Assembly: GCF_006861655.1 (NCBI RefSeq)
Contig: NZ_SESI01000001.1
Span: 508,328-572,327 of the forward strand
DNA from: Halonotius roseus
GTDB lineage: Archaea; Halobacteriota; Halobacteria; Halobacteriales; Haloferacaceae
Direction: 5' to 3'
Length of the DNA stretch: 64,000 nucleotides
The position numbers and the translations under genes were made by a program. Below, in pieces: positions 22,328-31,892 of the stretch. Below the pieces are notes generated by a model. The model saw nothing but the letters and a program-made list of their open reading frames with translations, had not been told where the DNA came from and searched no databases. Numbering within the stretch: the stretch's first letter is position 1; every line of letters starts with the position of its first letter.

Positions 22328-22747
22328 ATGATTCACCAAACAGCACACCGACTGGAACGAGATGGATTTCACATCGTAAACCCGATAGACGACCCAGACG
22401 GGACAATTGCGTATTGGCTCAAGCGGGACGACGAAGACTTCGTTTTGGTGACGAAAGAGTACGCCTACAGAGGGCTGGCGTCGTTCATGGAAACAGTCGT
22501 ACAGAACGCCGCTAACGCTGGAATCACACTCATTTTCTACGAGAATGACGATGAGAGCTTCACCGTTTTTGATGCTGACTACTACGCTGCAACGGCCAAA
22601 CTCTCGCGGGGGAAATCCAAGACCAGAGATGCCCGATGGTTAGAATTGGATCTCGAAGCTGGCGTTGGATTGGGTGACTATGTTCTCCGGGGGAAGACAC
22701 CGACGACGCTGGCTGGCGGCAACGAAATGCTGGGCGATTACCAATGA
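22328..22747 (+). CDS. Unknown protein coupled to DNA polymerase (139 aa)
   Basis: Leader GCTACCCAACC ends one base before ATG 22,328. Mixed alpha/beta composition (IVNPIDDPDGTIAYWLKRDD; ITLIFYENDDESFTVFDADY). ATGA overlap with polB suggests coordinated production, so a polymerase accessory is possible. No family recognised. Confidence 0.6.
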   Translation: MIHQTAHRLERDGFHIVNPIDDPDGTIAYWLKRDDEDFVLVTKEYAYRGLASFMETVVQNAANAGITLIFYENDDESFTVFDADYYAATAKLSRGKSKTRDARWLELDLEAGVGLGDYVLRGKTPTTLAGGNEMLGDYQ

Positions 22748-25239
22748 CTCAACAATTCTTAGTCACGAAAGTCGAGACCGAGACCGACGCGAACAACAAC
22801 ACCACCGTTCATCTGTTCGGCCGGGATGCTGACAGCAAGCGAGTCCACAAAACAGTCGCGGGCTTTGAACACTACTTCTACGTTGCGACGAGTGAGGTGC
22901 TGGGCAATGAGTCGGCCTTCGTTGGCTCGAACGGCATTGCTGGTATCGAACATGACACCGAGCGAGATCCGTTCACGTTCGGAACTGTCCCCGAGTCGGT
23001 GAGCCGGGTGACGGTTGAAGATGCTGAGAACGATGTTCGAACGGCGAAGGACTTGTTCGCAAAGACGTGGGAAGCCGATGTCTCTCCGCGAAACCGATAC
23101 CGGATCGAGAGTGGGCTGAAGGCGTGGGCGACATTCTCACCGGAAACAGGGCGCGTTGACCCCATCGAGTCCCCCGTCGAAATAGATCCCCAACCGCGTG
23201 TGCTAACACTCGATATCGAGGTTGACGACCGGGGTGGATTCCCCGATCCCGGCGAGAAACGCATTACCAGTATCGTTGCCCACGACAGTTACGACGACGA
23301 ATTTATCGGGTTCATCGATGGCGACAATCGGGACATAGCTGAGATGTTCCCGAACGGGAAGCCCGAGGAAGTTGACGCGCTACACGTTGAGCCGACTGAG
23401 AAACAGATGTTGGTCAAGCTCGCCTGCTGGATCGGCGAACATGATCCCGACGTTCTCACTGCATGGAACGTTGATTTCGACGCGCCCTACCTCTTGGCCC
23501 GAATGGAAACGCTGGGCGTTGACCCCAGCCGAATGTCACTGATCGGGTCTGCCGGACTCGATTACCAAGGGGACGCCAAGATCGGTGGAGTGTCTGTGTA
23601 CGATCTGCTGGATATGTATAAGAAGAATATGTGGGGTGAACTCCGTTCCTACAGTCTCGATTACGTTGCCGGCGAGGAACTGGGGGCCTCAAAAATCCAC
23701 CACGAACGAGGCTTCTTTGAGATGTTCGAAGCCGATCCCGAACAGCTCATCAATTACAATTCGCGCGACACCCGGCTCGCCGTTGGAATCAACGACACGG
23801 CCGGCGTTATTGAGTTTCGGGACAGCCTTCGCAAGCAGATCGGGGTTGACTTCTCAGATACGGTGAACAACTACCAGTTCATCGAGATGATGGCCCGACG
23901 CAAGATCCGAGATCGGGACGAGGTTGCCCCGACAGCCAATCCCGATGGCGGCGAGAAGTTCGAGGGCGGTCACGTTATGGACGCGTTCAGCGGCGTGGCG
24001 AACAACGTGATGGGAATCGACGTGGAATCGCTGTACCCGTGGACGATGTATATGCTCAATGCTTCGCCGGATACGAAGATCGACGAGGAGCGGGCGGTAG
24101 CAGAGAACATTCCATATTCGAAGGCACCGAATGGCGTGTGCTTCCGGCTTGATCGGGATGGGCTGTTCAAGTCGTTGGTCAAAGACGCGCTTGATCTGAA
24201 AGAGGGCTTCCGTACTCTAAAAAACGAGGCCGATCCGGGTTCGGTCGAAGAAGCTCTGTATGCAGTAAAGTATCAAGTAAGTAAAACTATCACTAACAGT
24301 ATATATGGAGTGATTGGGTGGACTCAATTCTTCTTGTACGACCGGGAAACCGCAGAAGCGGTTACACTGGCCGGACAGGCCGTAGTAAAGGCTTCTGGGA
24401 AATACGTCGATGAGAATACCGAAGCCGAAGTAATCTACGGTGACACCGATTCCAACTATATCAGATTTCCGAGTGATTGGGAACAGGAGCGGTGTATCAA
24501 TGCGGTACTCCGTATCTGTGATGAGCTGGAAGCCGAAGTGTACCCGCCGCTGGCTGAGGAAATGCGCATTCTCACTGAAAACTGTGAGTGGCGGATCGAT
24601 CCTGAGATGTTCGCACCCCGATTCTTGCAGTGGGGTCGAAAAAAGAAGTATGCCTACAAGGCCACTTGGAAAGAGGGCATGGAACCCGACGCCGTGATGG
24701 ATAACCCAGAGATCGTGATTAAGGGATCGGCGGCGAAGCGTTCTGACGCTGCTCGGTTGACACGAGATACCGACAAGGCCGTCGTCAGAGCCATTCTCGA
24801 TGACCGTGTTGACGACGTATCTGGGATCATCTATGAAGCCGCGACCGATCTCGAACCCGACAACCCGAACTGGAACCGGATCGGCATTCCGGGCGGGATC
24901 GGCAAGGCATTCAGTGAGTATGAGAAGCCAACTGCCCACGTTGAAGCGGCGATGAATGCAAACGAGCTGTGTGGAACCGAGTTCGAGAGGGGGAGTAAGC
25001 CAATGCGGGTCTATCTCCGACCGATGTACTTCGATGAAATCGGTGAGAAGATCGACCGGATCGCGTATGAGAGTGCTGACGACCTTCGACCTGTAGAAGA
25101 CCGCTTGGTCGTTGACGCGGCCCGGATGACCGAGACGCTGTTGACGAAGCCGCTGGAAGGCATTACTGACGCCGTTGATGTAGACATATCGGCGGCTGTG
25201 TCTGGGCAAGATCAGACGGCTATCGGAGCGTTTGTCTAA
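22744..25239 (+). CDS. polB: Family B DNA polymerase
   Basis: 831 residues with the full B-family order: exonuclease motif I DIEVD (D157, E159), ExoII AWNVDFDAPYLL, ExoIII YNSRDTRLAV, polymerase motif A GIDVESLYP (D426), motif B KTITNSIYG (514-522) and motif C YGDTDS (D567, D569). It is about the size of other archaeal PolB enzymes and shorter at the C-terminus than many. Proofreading and polymerase residues are intact. With the AAA+ ATPase and primase it makes the element largely self-sufficient for replication. There is no intein. Confidence 0.95.
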   Translation: MTQQFLVTKVETETDANNNTTVHLFGRDADSKRVHKTVAGFEHYFYVATSEVLGNESAFVGSNGIAGIEHDTERDPFTFGTVPESVSRVTVEDAENDVRTAKDLFAKTWEADVSPRNRYRIESGLKAWATFSPETGRVDPIESPVEIDPQPRVLTLDIEVDDRGGFPDPGEKRITSIVAHDSYDDEFIGFIDGDNRDIAEMFPNGKPEEVDALHVEPTEKQMLVKLACWIGEHDPDVLTAWNVDFDAPYLLARMETLGVDPSRMSLIGSAGLDYQGDAKIGGVSVYDLLDMYKKNMWGELRSYSLDYVAGEELGASKIHHERGFFEMFEADPEQLINYNSRDTRLAVGINDTAGVIEFRDSLRKQIGVDFSDTVNNYQFIEMMARRKIRDRDEVAPTANPDGGEKFEGGHVMDAFSGVANNVMGIDVESLYPWTMYMLNASPDTKIDEERAVAENIPYSKAPNGVCFRLDRDGLFKSLVKDALDLKEGFRTLKNEADPGSVEEALYAVKYQVSKTITNSIYGVIGWTQFFLYDRETAEAVTLAGQAVVKASGKYVDENTEAEVIYGDTDSNYIRFPSDWEQERCINAVLRICDELEAEVYPPLAEEMRILTENCEWRIDPEMFAPRFLQWGRKKKYAYKATWKEGMEPDAVMDNPEIVIKGSAAKRSDAARLTRDTDKAVVRAILDDRVDDVSGIIYEAATDLEPDNPNWNRIGIPGGIGKAFSEYEKPTAHVEAAMNANELCGTEFERGSKPMRVYLRPMYFDEIGEKIDRIAYESADDLRPVEDRLVVDAARMTETLLTKPLEGITDAVDVDISAAVSGQDQTAIGAFV
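23132..23142 (+). repeat. CATTCTCACYG box, copy 5
   Basis: Exact CATTCTCACCG inside polB. The following bases GGAAACAGGGCGCG resemble those after the copy at 20,421 (GATACAGAGCGCG), so the conserved unit may be longer than eleven bases. Confidence 0.6.
24567..24577 (+). repeat. CATTCTCACYG box, copy 6
   Basis: Exact CATTCTCACTG inside polB, read xxC ATT CTC ACT G, a different codon phase from copy 5. Confidence 0.6.
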
Positions 25240-25302
25240 AGAACGACCTTGTTAGTCTCAGATTAGCTAACCTTTATCAACTGATAGCAAAGAAATCGGG
25301 GT

Positions 25303-28300
25303 ATGCCTGATACCTCCACGTTGGCCGATTCTTTAGAGGTAATCGGTTCCCTTGCTACCGAAGATATGAGTGAGCGGGATGTTGAAAATCTCTTTCTCGA
25401 AAACGGATTTTATGACGCGCTTGGATACGAAGGAACCGGGATTGACATTCGGAGTGAATTTACGCTTCCAGATGATCGACGGCCTGATTACATTACCTTA
25501 GATACAAACGAGGCTGTTACCGCTGTTTACGAGTTCAAAACGACCGGGCGAGATTTGCCCGAACACAGAGATCAACTGTTCCACTATATGAACAGCCTCC
25601 GTTCAGAATACGGAGTGCTGACTAATGGTGAGCAAATTCGACTCTACCGACGTGACCGCGACGATCCAATTTTAATCACATCGACAGAAACAGCCGACCA
25701 AACCGACATTCGTGACTTACTCAGTGCGCTTGAGAAGCGAGAATTTGATCTCACCAATCCAGAACACGTTAATCAATTCCTTGGCGATCTCGACCCGATA
25801 CCCCTCGATCAACAGGCTGATCTTGGACAAGAACACTTCTTTGATACGTTCCGACTTGAGGAGGGCAGCCCATTTGCCAATCTTGTGACCGGCCTGATGG
25901 ATCTCTTGGTTGAACTCCGCGATGAGAAAGAGGCTAAATTCGTCAAAGGAGCCTATGATTTCTGGGAAGCAACCTATGCGAGTGAACCCGATGAAGTACC
26001 CACTTCATGGGAACCCTTCATCGACGGAAATCAATCTCTGCGAGATTTCATGTTCTGTTTGGAGAGTGGTCATGCCCTTCTTGCCCGGCTCCTTCTTGCT
26101 AAAGCCACTGAGGATCACGATTTCTTTGCGGGGACTGGGCACGACGAGATGAATGATTACTTCAGGGGATTACAGGGATTCGGCCAAACCATCAATCTCG
26201 ATGCCTTCCCCGTTGCCGCCAACAACCTCATCGATGACATGCAGGACAATTTGGTAGAGGGCTTGTTCCAAGACGATATTTTCGTGTGGTGGACTGACGG
26301 ATACACCGAGCAACTATCACGGGGTCACGAAACCGGGCCTAATCAGTTCGAAGCGGTGGCCCGCGGAACGGGACAAGTTGAGAAAATAAGCGAAGCGACC
26401 CGAAATCGGTTTAGTCGATCAGTGGCCGATCTCTTTTTCAACGTACTGAGGTTCGACTTTGCTGATGTAGAGGGCGACCTTCTCGGAAATCTCTACCAGC
26501 GATACTTTGATCCAGAGACGCGGAAAGCCCTCGGAGAGTTCTACACTCCACAACCAGTTATTGACTACATTATGGATGGGGTTGAGTATGAACGAGGGGT
26601 TTCGAACGAACGTCTCATTGATCCCGCGTGCGGGTCTGGTACGTTCCTCGTTGAAGCAGTTGAACGGTATCTCGCCGACGTGGAACGCTACGAGGATGAC
26701 CCGGACTGGAAAGAACATCTCCAAGATCTCTGTACGCGACCCCGGATTGTCGGGCTCGATATTCACCCCTTCGCCGTACTAATGGCACAGATTCGCTTCG
26801 TGGTGGCTATTCTCCCCGCCTACCGCGAAGCGAAACAGAGCAACCCCGGATACACGATTCGTCGGCTTCCAATCTACCGAACCGATACCCTCCGAAATGA
26901 GCGTAAACTAACGGGCACCGATCTCGGTGAGGATGGTTCCCGGCAAATGACATTCGACGCGATGACCGAGGACGAGCAGGACGTGAAGATTCCCGTTCCG
27001 CTCCCTGTCGAAGTTGATGAGGATGAAGCGAACCAGACAGAAGACGGGTTCCTCGTGCGCCGCGTGCGAATGCCGCTGTTCGATACCATTCAATTGGAGA
27101 CGGGGGTGAACAATTTTGGAGAGTATTTTGCGGCTCTACAGGGTGTACTGGACACAGTTAAGGATCATATGGCCCTCGCCGAGGAATTTGGTGGCGACTT
27201 CGATTGGACGTATCAGAGCGGGCTTGAGAAGCGAATCAACCATCACACCCAGCGTGAATATTCTGGCGTTGAGGAGTTCTTCGCTCCCTACGTCAATGAT
27301 ATGCTTGAGAACGTTCGATATCTCAAAGAGGAACACAACGATGGGCGGCTGTTCAAGATGTTTGAGGACACGGTGCTGGCACTTGTTGTGAAGAACTATA
27401 TGGAGTACGACTACGTTGTGGGTAATCCGCCCTATGTTCGTATACAGAACCTCCCCGACAGCCAGAAGGATATGATGGACACGTTGTATGACGCGACGAC
27501 AGGCAACTATGATATATACTGTCCATTCTACGAACGAGGACTCGACTGGCTTCAGGACGGAACCGGGAAACTCGGATTCATCACTCCGAATCAGTTTATG
27601 GTTACAGACTACGGAGAGGGTCTTCGCCGAGTTCTGCTCGAAGACAGTCGTATTGAGGAAGTGTACGACTTCCGAGACTCGGGCGTATTCGAGGACGCTA
27701 CCAACTACCCGGCTATCGTGATTCTCGAAGACGAACCCGATGAGGCGGAGAGGGAAGACAACGAGATTCGGTGTGTCCGGGTCAAAGCGAACACAGACAA
27801 CGAGAACGACCGAGAGTTAGACGAGGCCATAATCGCGTCGGTACGTGAGAATCGGGGGGAGGCGGGCTACTCTGATGATTTCATAGACGTGTTCGACTAC
27901 CCACAGCGGAAACTCTCAGGTGAGGAATATTGGCCGTTGATGCCCCCAGAGGAGTTGCAGGTATTCGAGAAACTGGAACAACAGAGCGATACCACGGTTG
28001 GGGATGTGACCGATGCGGTGTTCCAAGGTATCCGTACCAGCGCGAACAAAATTTATGTGGTGGATGTGCTGGATTCTGACCGAGTAGAATCGGATGACAC
28101 CGGCGATGTTGTTACTATCGTTCCAACTGGCGAGTCACAGGAGTACGAAATTGAGACAGACTTACTCCGTCCGTTTTTGCAGGGAGATGAGGTAAAGAGA
28201 TGGCGAGGGGATTGGGGTGGCCTTCACGTCATTCATCCGTACTACGCAGAAGAAAGCGAGGCTGGTGAACTCGAAGCAGGATTGTACTCACAGGAACACC

Positions 28301-29214
28301 TGCAAGAGAATCTACCTTTGACTTGGGACTACTTCACCACTCATCGGGATGCGCTCGAAGGGCGAGAGAGTGGTCGGAAAGAGGGCGAAGACGACTGGTA
28401 TGGATACATCTATCCGAAGAATCTTGGGAAGTTCGAGAATCCCAAAATCATTCAGGCACATATCGCTACAGATGCGACCTTTATGATTGACGAGCCGGGG
28501 ACGTGGTATTTTACTACGGCTTACGGTGTGTTACTAACTCAACAGGTTCGTGGCCTCACCGAAGAAATGGCCTGTCAACTTAATTCCAAACCACTGGATT
28601 TCTACTTCAAACATATCACAACTGTCAAAATGGGTGGCTACTACGAATACCGTTCTCAGTACGTGGAAAAACTTCCTTGTGTCACCAAGGACAACGCAGG
28701 CGTCTTCGATGTAATGCGCGACCGATCAGGAGAAATTGTGGACTCTATTGACCTTGACAGTAAGACTGAGCGTTTCCCCGAAGCCTATCTCGGTGACTAC
28801 GACGGCCAACTGGATTACATCACCTACGAGTGGCAAACCCGCCGTTATCCCGTCAGTGCAGAGATTCAGGTAGATGTAGATGAAGACTTTACCGTACAAG
28901 CTGGGCGGTCAGACACGATCAGTGACCCCGCGATGTACTCAGATGACCGGGAAGCTCGAAAACAGAGAGCCGAGTACGTTCACGCTGCTGTCAATGGTCG
29001 CAATGTCAAGAGTGGTGAGGAAATGACGATCCCCATTCCCAGATCAGATGATGGCGTCGAACACCTTCTCACTGAATTAGAGTCAGACAAACAGACGGTT
29101 GAGAACACATCGATAGAGGAGCTTGAGTCAGATATTGATGAAGCCGTCTATGATCTATTTGATCTGAATGCAGAAGAACGAGAAGTAATTGAGGACTATC
29201 TGGAAGTGTTCTAA
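25303..29214 (+). CDS. Type IIG-like restriction-modification enzyme
   Basis: 1,303 residues in one chain. The N-terminus has a PD-(D/E)XK nuclease: RPDYITLD (D62) and VYEFKTTG (E77, K79). Residues about 400-740 form an N6-adenine methyltransferase: ALGEFYTPQPVIDYI, then the SAM motif DPACGSGTFLVEA (440-446) and catalytic NPPYVR (708-711). The remainder should contain the target-recognition region and a helical end. This is the Eco57I/BREX-PglX-like architecture, so it both methylates and, if active, cuts. No BREX or DISARM partner genes flank it. It starts a separate two-gene unit. Confidence 0.85.
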   Translation: MPDTSTLADSLEVIGSLATEDMSERDVENLFLENGFYDALGYEGTGIDIRSEFTLPDDRRPDYITLDTNEAVTAVYEFKTTGRDLPEHRDQLFHYMNSLRSEYGVLTNGEQIRLYRRDRDDPILITSTETADQTDIRDLLSALEKREFDLTNPEHVNQFLGDLDPIPLDQQADLGQEHFFDTFRLEEGSPFANLVTGLMDLLVELRDEKEAKFVKGAYDFWEATYASEPDEVPTSWEPFIDGNQSLRDFMFCLESGHALLARLLLAKATEDHDFFAGTGHDEMNDYFRGLQGFGQTINLDAFPVAANNLIDDMQDNLVEGLFQDDIFVWWTDGYTEQLSRGHETGPNQFEAVARGTGQVEKISEATRNRFSRSVADLFFNVLRFDFADVEGDLLGNLYQRYFDPETRKALGEFYTPQPVIDYIMDGVEYERGVSNERLIDPACGSGTFLVEAVERYLADVERYEDDPDWKEHLQDLCTRPRIVGLDIHPFAVLMAQIRFVVAILPAYREAKQSNPGYTIRRLPIYRTDTLRNERKLTGTDLGEDGSRQMTFDAMTEDEQDVKIPVPLPVEVDEDEANQTEDGFLVRRVRMPLFDTIQLETGVNNFGEYFAALQGVLDTVKDHMALAEEFGGDFDWTYQSGLEKRINHHTQREYSGVEEFFAPYVNDMLENVRYLKEEHNDGRLFKMFEDTVLALVVKNYMEYDYVVGNPPYVRIQNLPDSQKDMMDTLYDATTGNYDIYCPFYERGLDWLQDGTGKLGFITPNQFMVTDYGEGLRRVLLEDSRIEEVYDFRDSGVFEDATNYPAIVILEDEPDEAEREDNEIRCVRVKANTDNENDRELDEAIIASVRENRGEAGYSDDFIDVFDYPQRKLSGEEYWPLMPPEELQVFEKLEQQSDTTVGDVTDAVFQGIRTSANKIYVVDVLDSDRVESDDTGDVVTIVPTGESQEYEIETDLLRPFLQGDEVKRWRGDWGGLHVIHPYYAEESEAGELEAGLYSQEHLQENLPLTWDYFTTHRDALEGRESGRKEGEDDWYGYIYPKNLGKFENPKIIQAHIATDATFMIDEPGTWYFTTAYGVLLTQQVRGLTEEMACQLNSKPLDFYFKHITTVKMGGYYEYRSQYVEKLPCVTKDNAGVFDVMRDRSGEIVDSIDLDSKTERFPEAYLGDYDGQLDYITYEWQTRRYPVSAEIQVDVDEDFTVQAGRSDTISDPAMYSDDREARKQRAEYVHAAVNGRNVKSGEEMTIPIPRSDDGVEHLLTELESDKQTVENTSIEELESDIDEAVYDLFDLNAEEREVIEDYLEVF

Positions 29215-29217
29215 TTA

Positions 29218-30330
29218 ATGGATAAGATACAGGACTGGAAAGTATATCAGGATGAGGCTAAGCCTGTAGTAGAATTAATGAAATCAATTAACGCGGGATA
29301 CAACAAAGCATACGAGTACGACCGGGACAAATTCGATAAACACGAACCACACATAGAAGGCAGTTGTCACCGGTTAACGGAGAGTCACCTTTCTCGAATT
29401 TCACCCATTGAGAAGGGCGGCCACCAATATTGGGGAGACAATCTCGACATAATTCAAAAACACGTTCTATACCATATAATATCACAAGTCAAGAACAACA
29501 GATCTGATATTCAAGAATTTTTTAGGAATAGAGAGTCAAATAAGGATGAACATTTCAATCCAGCGTTTAGAAACTTAACAAACGCTTGGAGAGACGAATT
29601 CGCGTTAAATTATCCGTTTCGGGAATCTGAGAAAGAGAGAACCCAAACCGCAGAGTGGAGAATCATACAAATGTATTATTCTGTTTATAAATCTGTAAGT
29701 GCTATTATGCATTCAAAGTTTGAGGATATACGGAAGGGCGGCAAGGGGACACATAATAGCGTATTCGCAAAACATAGAACTGAGTGTATGGATAAGTTAC
29801 AATCTAAATTATATGTATTTCCGTTTATGTATTTTCCAGTAGATAGTAATCCGGGCAGCGAAAGCGCATTCTCGTGGGAAGTGCCATATCCAATTAAGGA
29901 TGAAATTCACAATCAGAAACAGAAACAGAACAAGTATGCACAGAATGCGCTAAAAGACATTTACCAAGCATCACAAGAAAGCGAATACCTACAAAAGAAC
30001 ACATTTTTTACATTTTACGATTTGTTAAAGAGACTACGCGAGTGGGCGCAGTACCAACAGGGTGGGATATTTAATCGGCTCTATGGGAAAACACACATCA
30101 AAGCCCTCGATCACGCTCTAAGGTTGATTAGTTATACTGCATTAGCAATTGCAGAGGTTGCCTTAATTTGTGCATTTGGATTTAATAACTTCAACAAAGT
30201 GTACGATGAATTCAGAAAGAGTTGTCGGGAGGGGGAATCGTATAGTCTACGTCTCATATCGGAGCGGTTTAAGATATATAGTGCGGCATTTCACCCATCT
30301 GAGTTTAATTTATCTAACTCCGGTAGATAA
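29218..30330 (+). CDS. Unknown protein paired with the type IIG enzyme (370 aa)
   Basis: It follows the methylase-nuclease gene after three bases, so it is almost certainly co-transcribed. The sequence is much more AT-rich than its neighbours. It is mainly helical, with lysine- and asparagine-rich parts (KQKQNKYAQNALKDIYQASQ), aromatic PFMYFPVDSNPG in the middle and one hydrophobic segment near 315-335 (YTALAIAEVALICAFGFNNF) that could be a membrane helix. No known motif was seen. Candidate accessory or control protein of the restriction unit. Confidence 0.65.
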   Translation: MDKIQDWKVYQDEAKPVVELMKSINAGYNKAYEYDRDKFDKHEPHIEGSCHRLTESHLSRISPIEKGGHQYWGDNLDIIQKHVLYHIISQVKNNRSDIQEFFRNRESNKDEHFNPAFRNLTNAWRDEFALNYPFRESEKERTQTAEWRIIQMYYSVYKSVSAIMHSKFEDIRKGGKGTHNSVFAKHRTECMDKLQSKLYVFPFMYFPVDSNPGSESAFSWEVPYPIKDEIHNQKQKQNKYAQNALKDIYQASQESEYLQKNTFFTFYDLLKRLREWAQYQQGGIFNRLYGKTHIKALDHALRLISYTALAIAEVALICAFGFNNFNKVYDEFRKSCREGESYSLRLISERFKIYSAAFHPSEFNLSNSGR

Positions 30331-30359
30331 TATAGACAGAACACATACTCTCTCATAGA

Positions 30360-30509
30360 ATGACCCTCTCTTGGAAAGTTGACGAAACCTGCCCTCAATG
30401 TGATAACAGCAGTGAGGTCTATGTATTCGAAAAAGAAGAGGGAACAGGGACAAAGCGATGTTATACGTGTGAATCGTGTGGCTGTGAATGGAGTGAGATG
30501 AACGGATAG
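30360..30509 (+). CDS. Small zinc-ribbon protein (49 aa)
   Basis: It reads MTLSWKVDETCPQCDNSSEV and ends with CYTCESCGCEWSEMNG. CPQC plus CESC make a standard zinc ribbon like those of TFIIS-type transcription factors. It lies 30 bases after the unknown restriction-unit gene. Confidence 0.6.
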   Translation: MTLSWKVDETCPQCDNSSEVYVFEKEEGTGTKRCYTCESCGCEWSEMNG

Positions 30510-30511
30510 CG

Positions 30512-30733
30512 ATGCAACGGTTCACTGTTGACGACGACGTTCGAATCGACATTCCTACTGAGGACGATCCCGATCACGAGCGGTATCACCGTCGCCGGGG
30601 GGAGGTCGTTGGGGTGTTACAGGATGATGCTGGTGAGGCTACTGGTGACGCGCGCGACAATATCATGTATCGGGTGGAGCTTGAGAACGGTGAGGTGGCT
30701 GAGTTTCGGTGGCGCGATCTCCGGCCGGCGTGA
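30512..30733 (+). CDS. Small SH3-like-looking protein (73 aa)
   Basis: It follows the zinc-ribbon gene by two bases. FTVDDDVRIDIPTEDD, then RRGEVVGVL and YRVELENGEVAEFRWRDL are short strands in a KOW/SH3-like order. It is the last gene before the tRNA. A T-run at 30,808-30,813 could terminate the unit. Function unknown. Confidence 0.6.
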   Translation: MQRFTVDDDVRIDIPTEDDPDHERYHRRRGEVVGVLQDDAGEATGDARDNIMYRVELENGEVAEFRWRDLRPA

Positions 30734-30990
30734 CGGGATGTAGTGGTGGCGCGCGCGACATTCTTACTGATTTGAGGTCTGTTTTGGTGGTTGCATAGTG
30801 ATACTCCTTTTTTCTAATCGCATGAGGGCGGAGTACCGGGTAGTGTGACTTAACAATTACCGGCGGGGTGGTTGCGGTGGTTGTTGCCGGTTTACCTTAA
30901 CAACTATCGGTGTTTGTGGGGGCGACAGTTTATACGGGGTCGTCGCCTTGTGGTGATTAGTGAGTCAGAAGGGAGCCGTAGGCGACCTTA
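30734..30990. other. Element-tRNA junction region
   Basis: 257 bases without a gene. It contains GACATTCTTACTG (30,758-30,770), one base away from the element's CATTCTCACTG box, the T-run at 30,808-30,813, and a pair of similar segments (CTTAACAATTACCGG and CTTAACAACTATCGG) about 45 bases apart. Either could belong to the attachment region, but the matching left end is needed to say so. Confidence 0.45.
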
Positions 30991-31064
30991 AGCCGGAGGA
31001 GGGAATTGAACCCTCGGCCTAATCCTTACGAAGGATTCGCTCTGCCAGGCTGAGCTACTCCGGC
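30991..31064 (-). tRNA. tRNA-Thr (CGT)
   Basis: The minus strand reads GCCGGAGTAGCTCAGCCTGG onward. Acceptor GCCGGAG/CTCCGGC, anticodon stem AATCC/GGATT with loop TTCGTAA giving anticodon CGT, and T arm GAGGG-TTCAATT-CCCTC all pair. The discriminator base is T; CCA is not encoded. Its 3' end faces the accessory element, so it is the likely integration target, kept intact at this junction. Confidence 0.93.
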
Positions 31065-31153
31065 ACGCCGCCGCTGGCTACCCAATCGTTGCGTGATTGC
31101 GGAAATAAGGGTTGCGAAACAGCCGCCGCGCCGTCGGTGGTATCGACGCCGGC

Positions 31154-31720
31154 TCAGTCGTCGCCCATCGCGTCGATGATCTCGACCTCGCCGTCATCGA
31201 CGGTCACGTTGATCAGCGTCTTGACGTGGTAATCGGTCTCATCGAGCTCGTTCGGCCCGGCCTTCTTGATCACCGCGACCACATCGGCGATCTCGGTGCC
31301 GATCTCGGTCAGCGCGTCGAGGATCGCCGCCATCGTCCCGCCCGTCGAGAGCACGTCGTCGAGGACGAGCACGCGGTCGCCGGGCTCAACGTCGTTGATA
31401 TACATCTCCGATTCGGAGTAGCCGGTCTGTTTCGACAGCGACACCTCGCCGTCAAGCCCGTAGGAGCGTTTCCGGATGACGACCAGCGGGATGTCAGTCA
31501 TCAGCGAGACGGCCGTCGAGATGTGGATGCCCATCGCGGCGGGCGTGACGATCTTGTCGACGTTTTCGATCTCGGCCTTCCGAATAATTCGAATGACGAT
31601 CTCCCGCAGCAGCTCGGGGCGGAGCATCGGGACGCCGTCGCTGATCGGGTGGACGAAATACTCGTAGTCGCCCTTTTCGATGATCGGTGCGTCGAGAAGC
31701 GACTGCTGCAGACGATCCAT
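31154..31720 (-). CDS. hpt: HGPRTase-like purine phosphoribosyltransferase
   Basis: 188 residues. The PRPP-binding motif is [20 protein letters not shown]. Upstream are [17 protein letters not shown] and [11 protein letters not shown]. This matches the archaeal hypoxanthine/adenine phosphoribosyltransferase group, which salvages purine bases to nucleotides. It is the first backbone gene right of the tRNA, and GC content is high from here on. Confidence 0.85.
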   Translation of the reverse strand: MDRLQQSLLDAPIIEKGDYEYFVHPISDGVPMLRPELLREIVIRIIRKAEIENVDKIVTPAAMGIHISTAVSLMTDIPLVVIRKRSYGLDGEVSLSKQTGYSESEMYINDVEPGDRVLVLDDVLSTGGTMAAILDALTEIGTEIADVVAVIKKAGPNELDETDYHVKTLINVTVDDGEVEIIDAMGDD

Positions 31721-31892
31721 ATCTTCTCTTCACCAGACGAGACCTAAAGATGACGATCCAGACAGCAGGAGCGCGGTGGACGACGCCGACGAACAGTGGT
31801 GGACGACGCGTAGCGAGCACGGTAGGGGTGACGCGTGACAAGGGAACCGCCCGCATCGAAGCCATTAACAGCCAGCCAATCGAAACCCAAGT

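Noticed and set aside
31112..31747. 211-codon plus-strand ORF at the tRNA border
   Set aside because: Antisense to the phosphoribosyltransferase, dominated by Asp, His and Arg from reverse reading.
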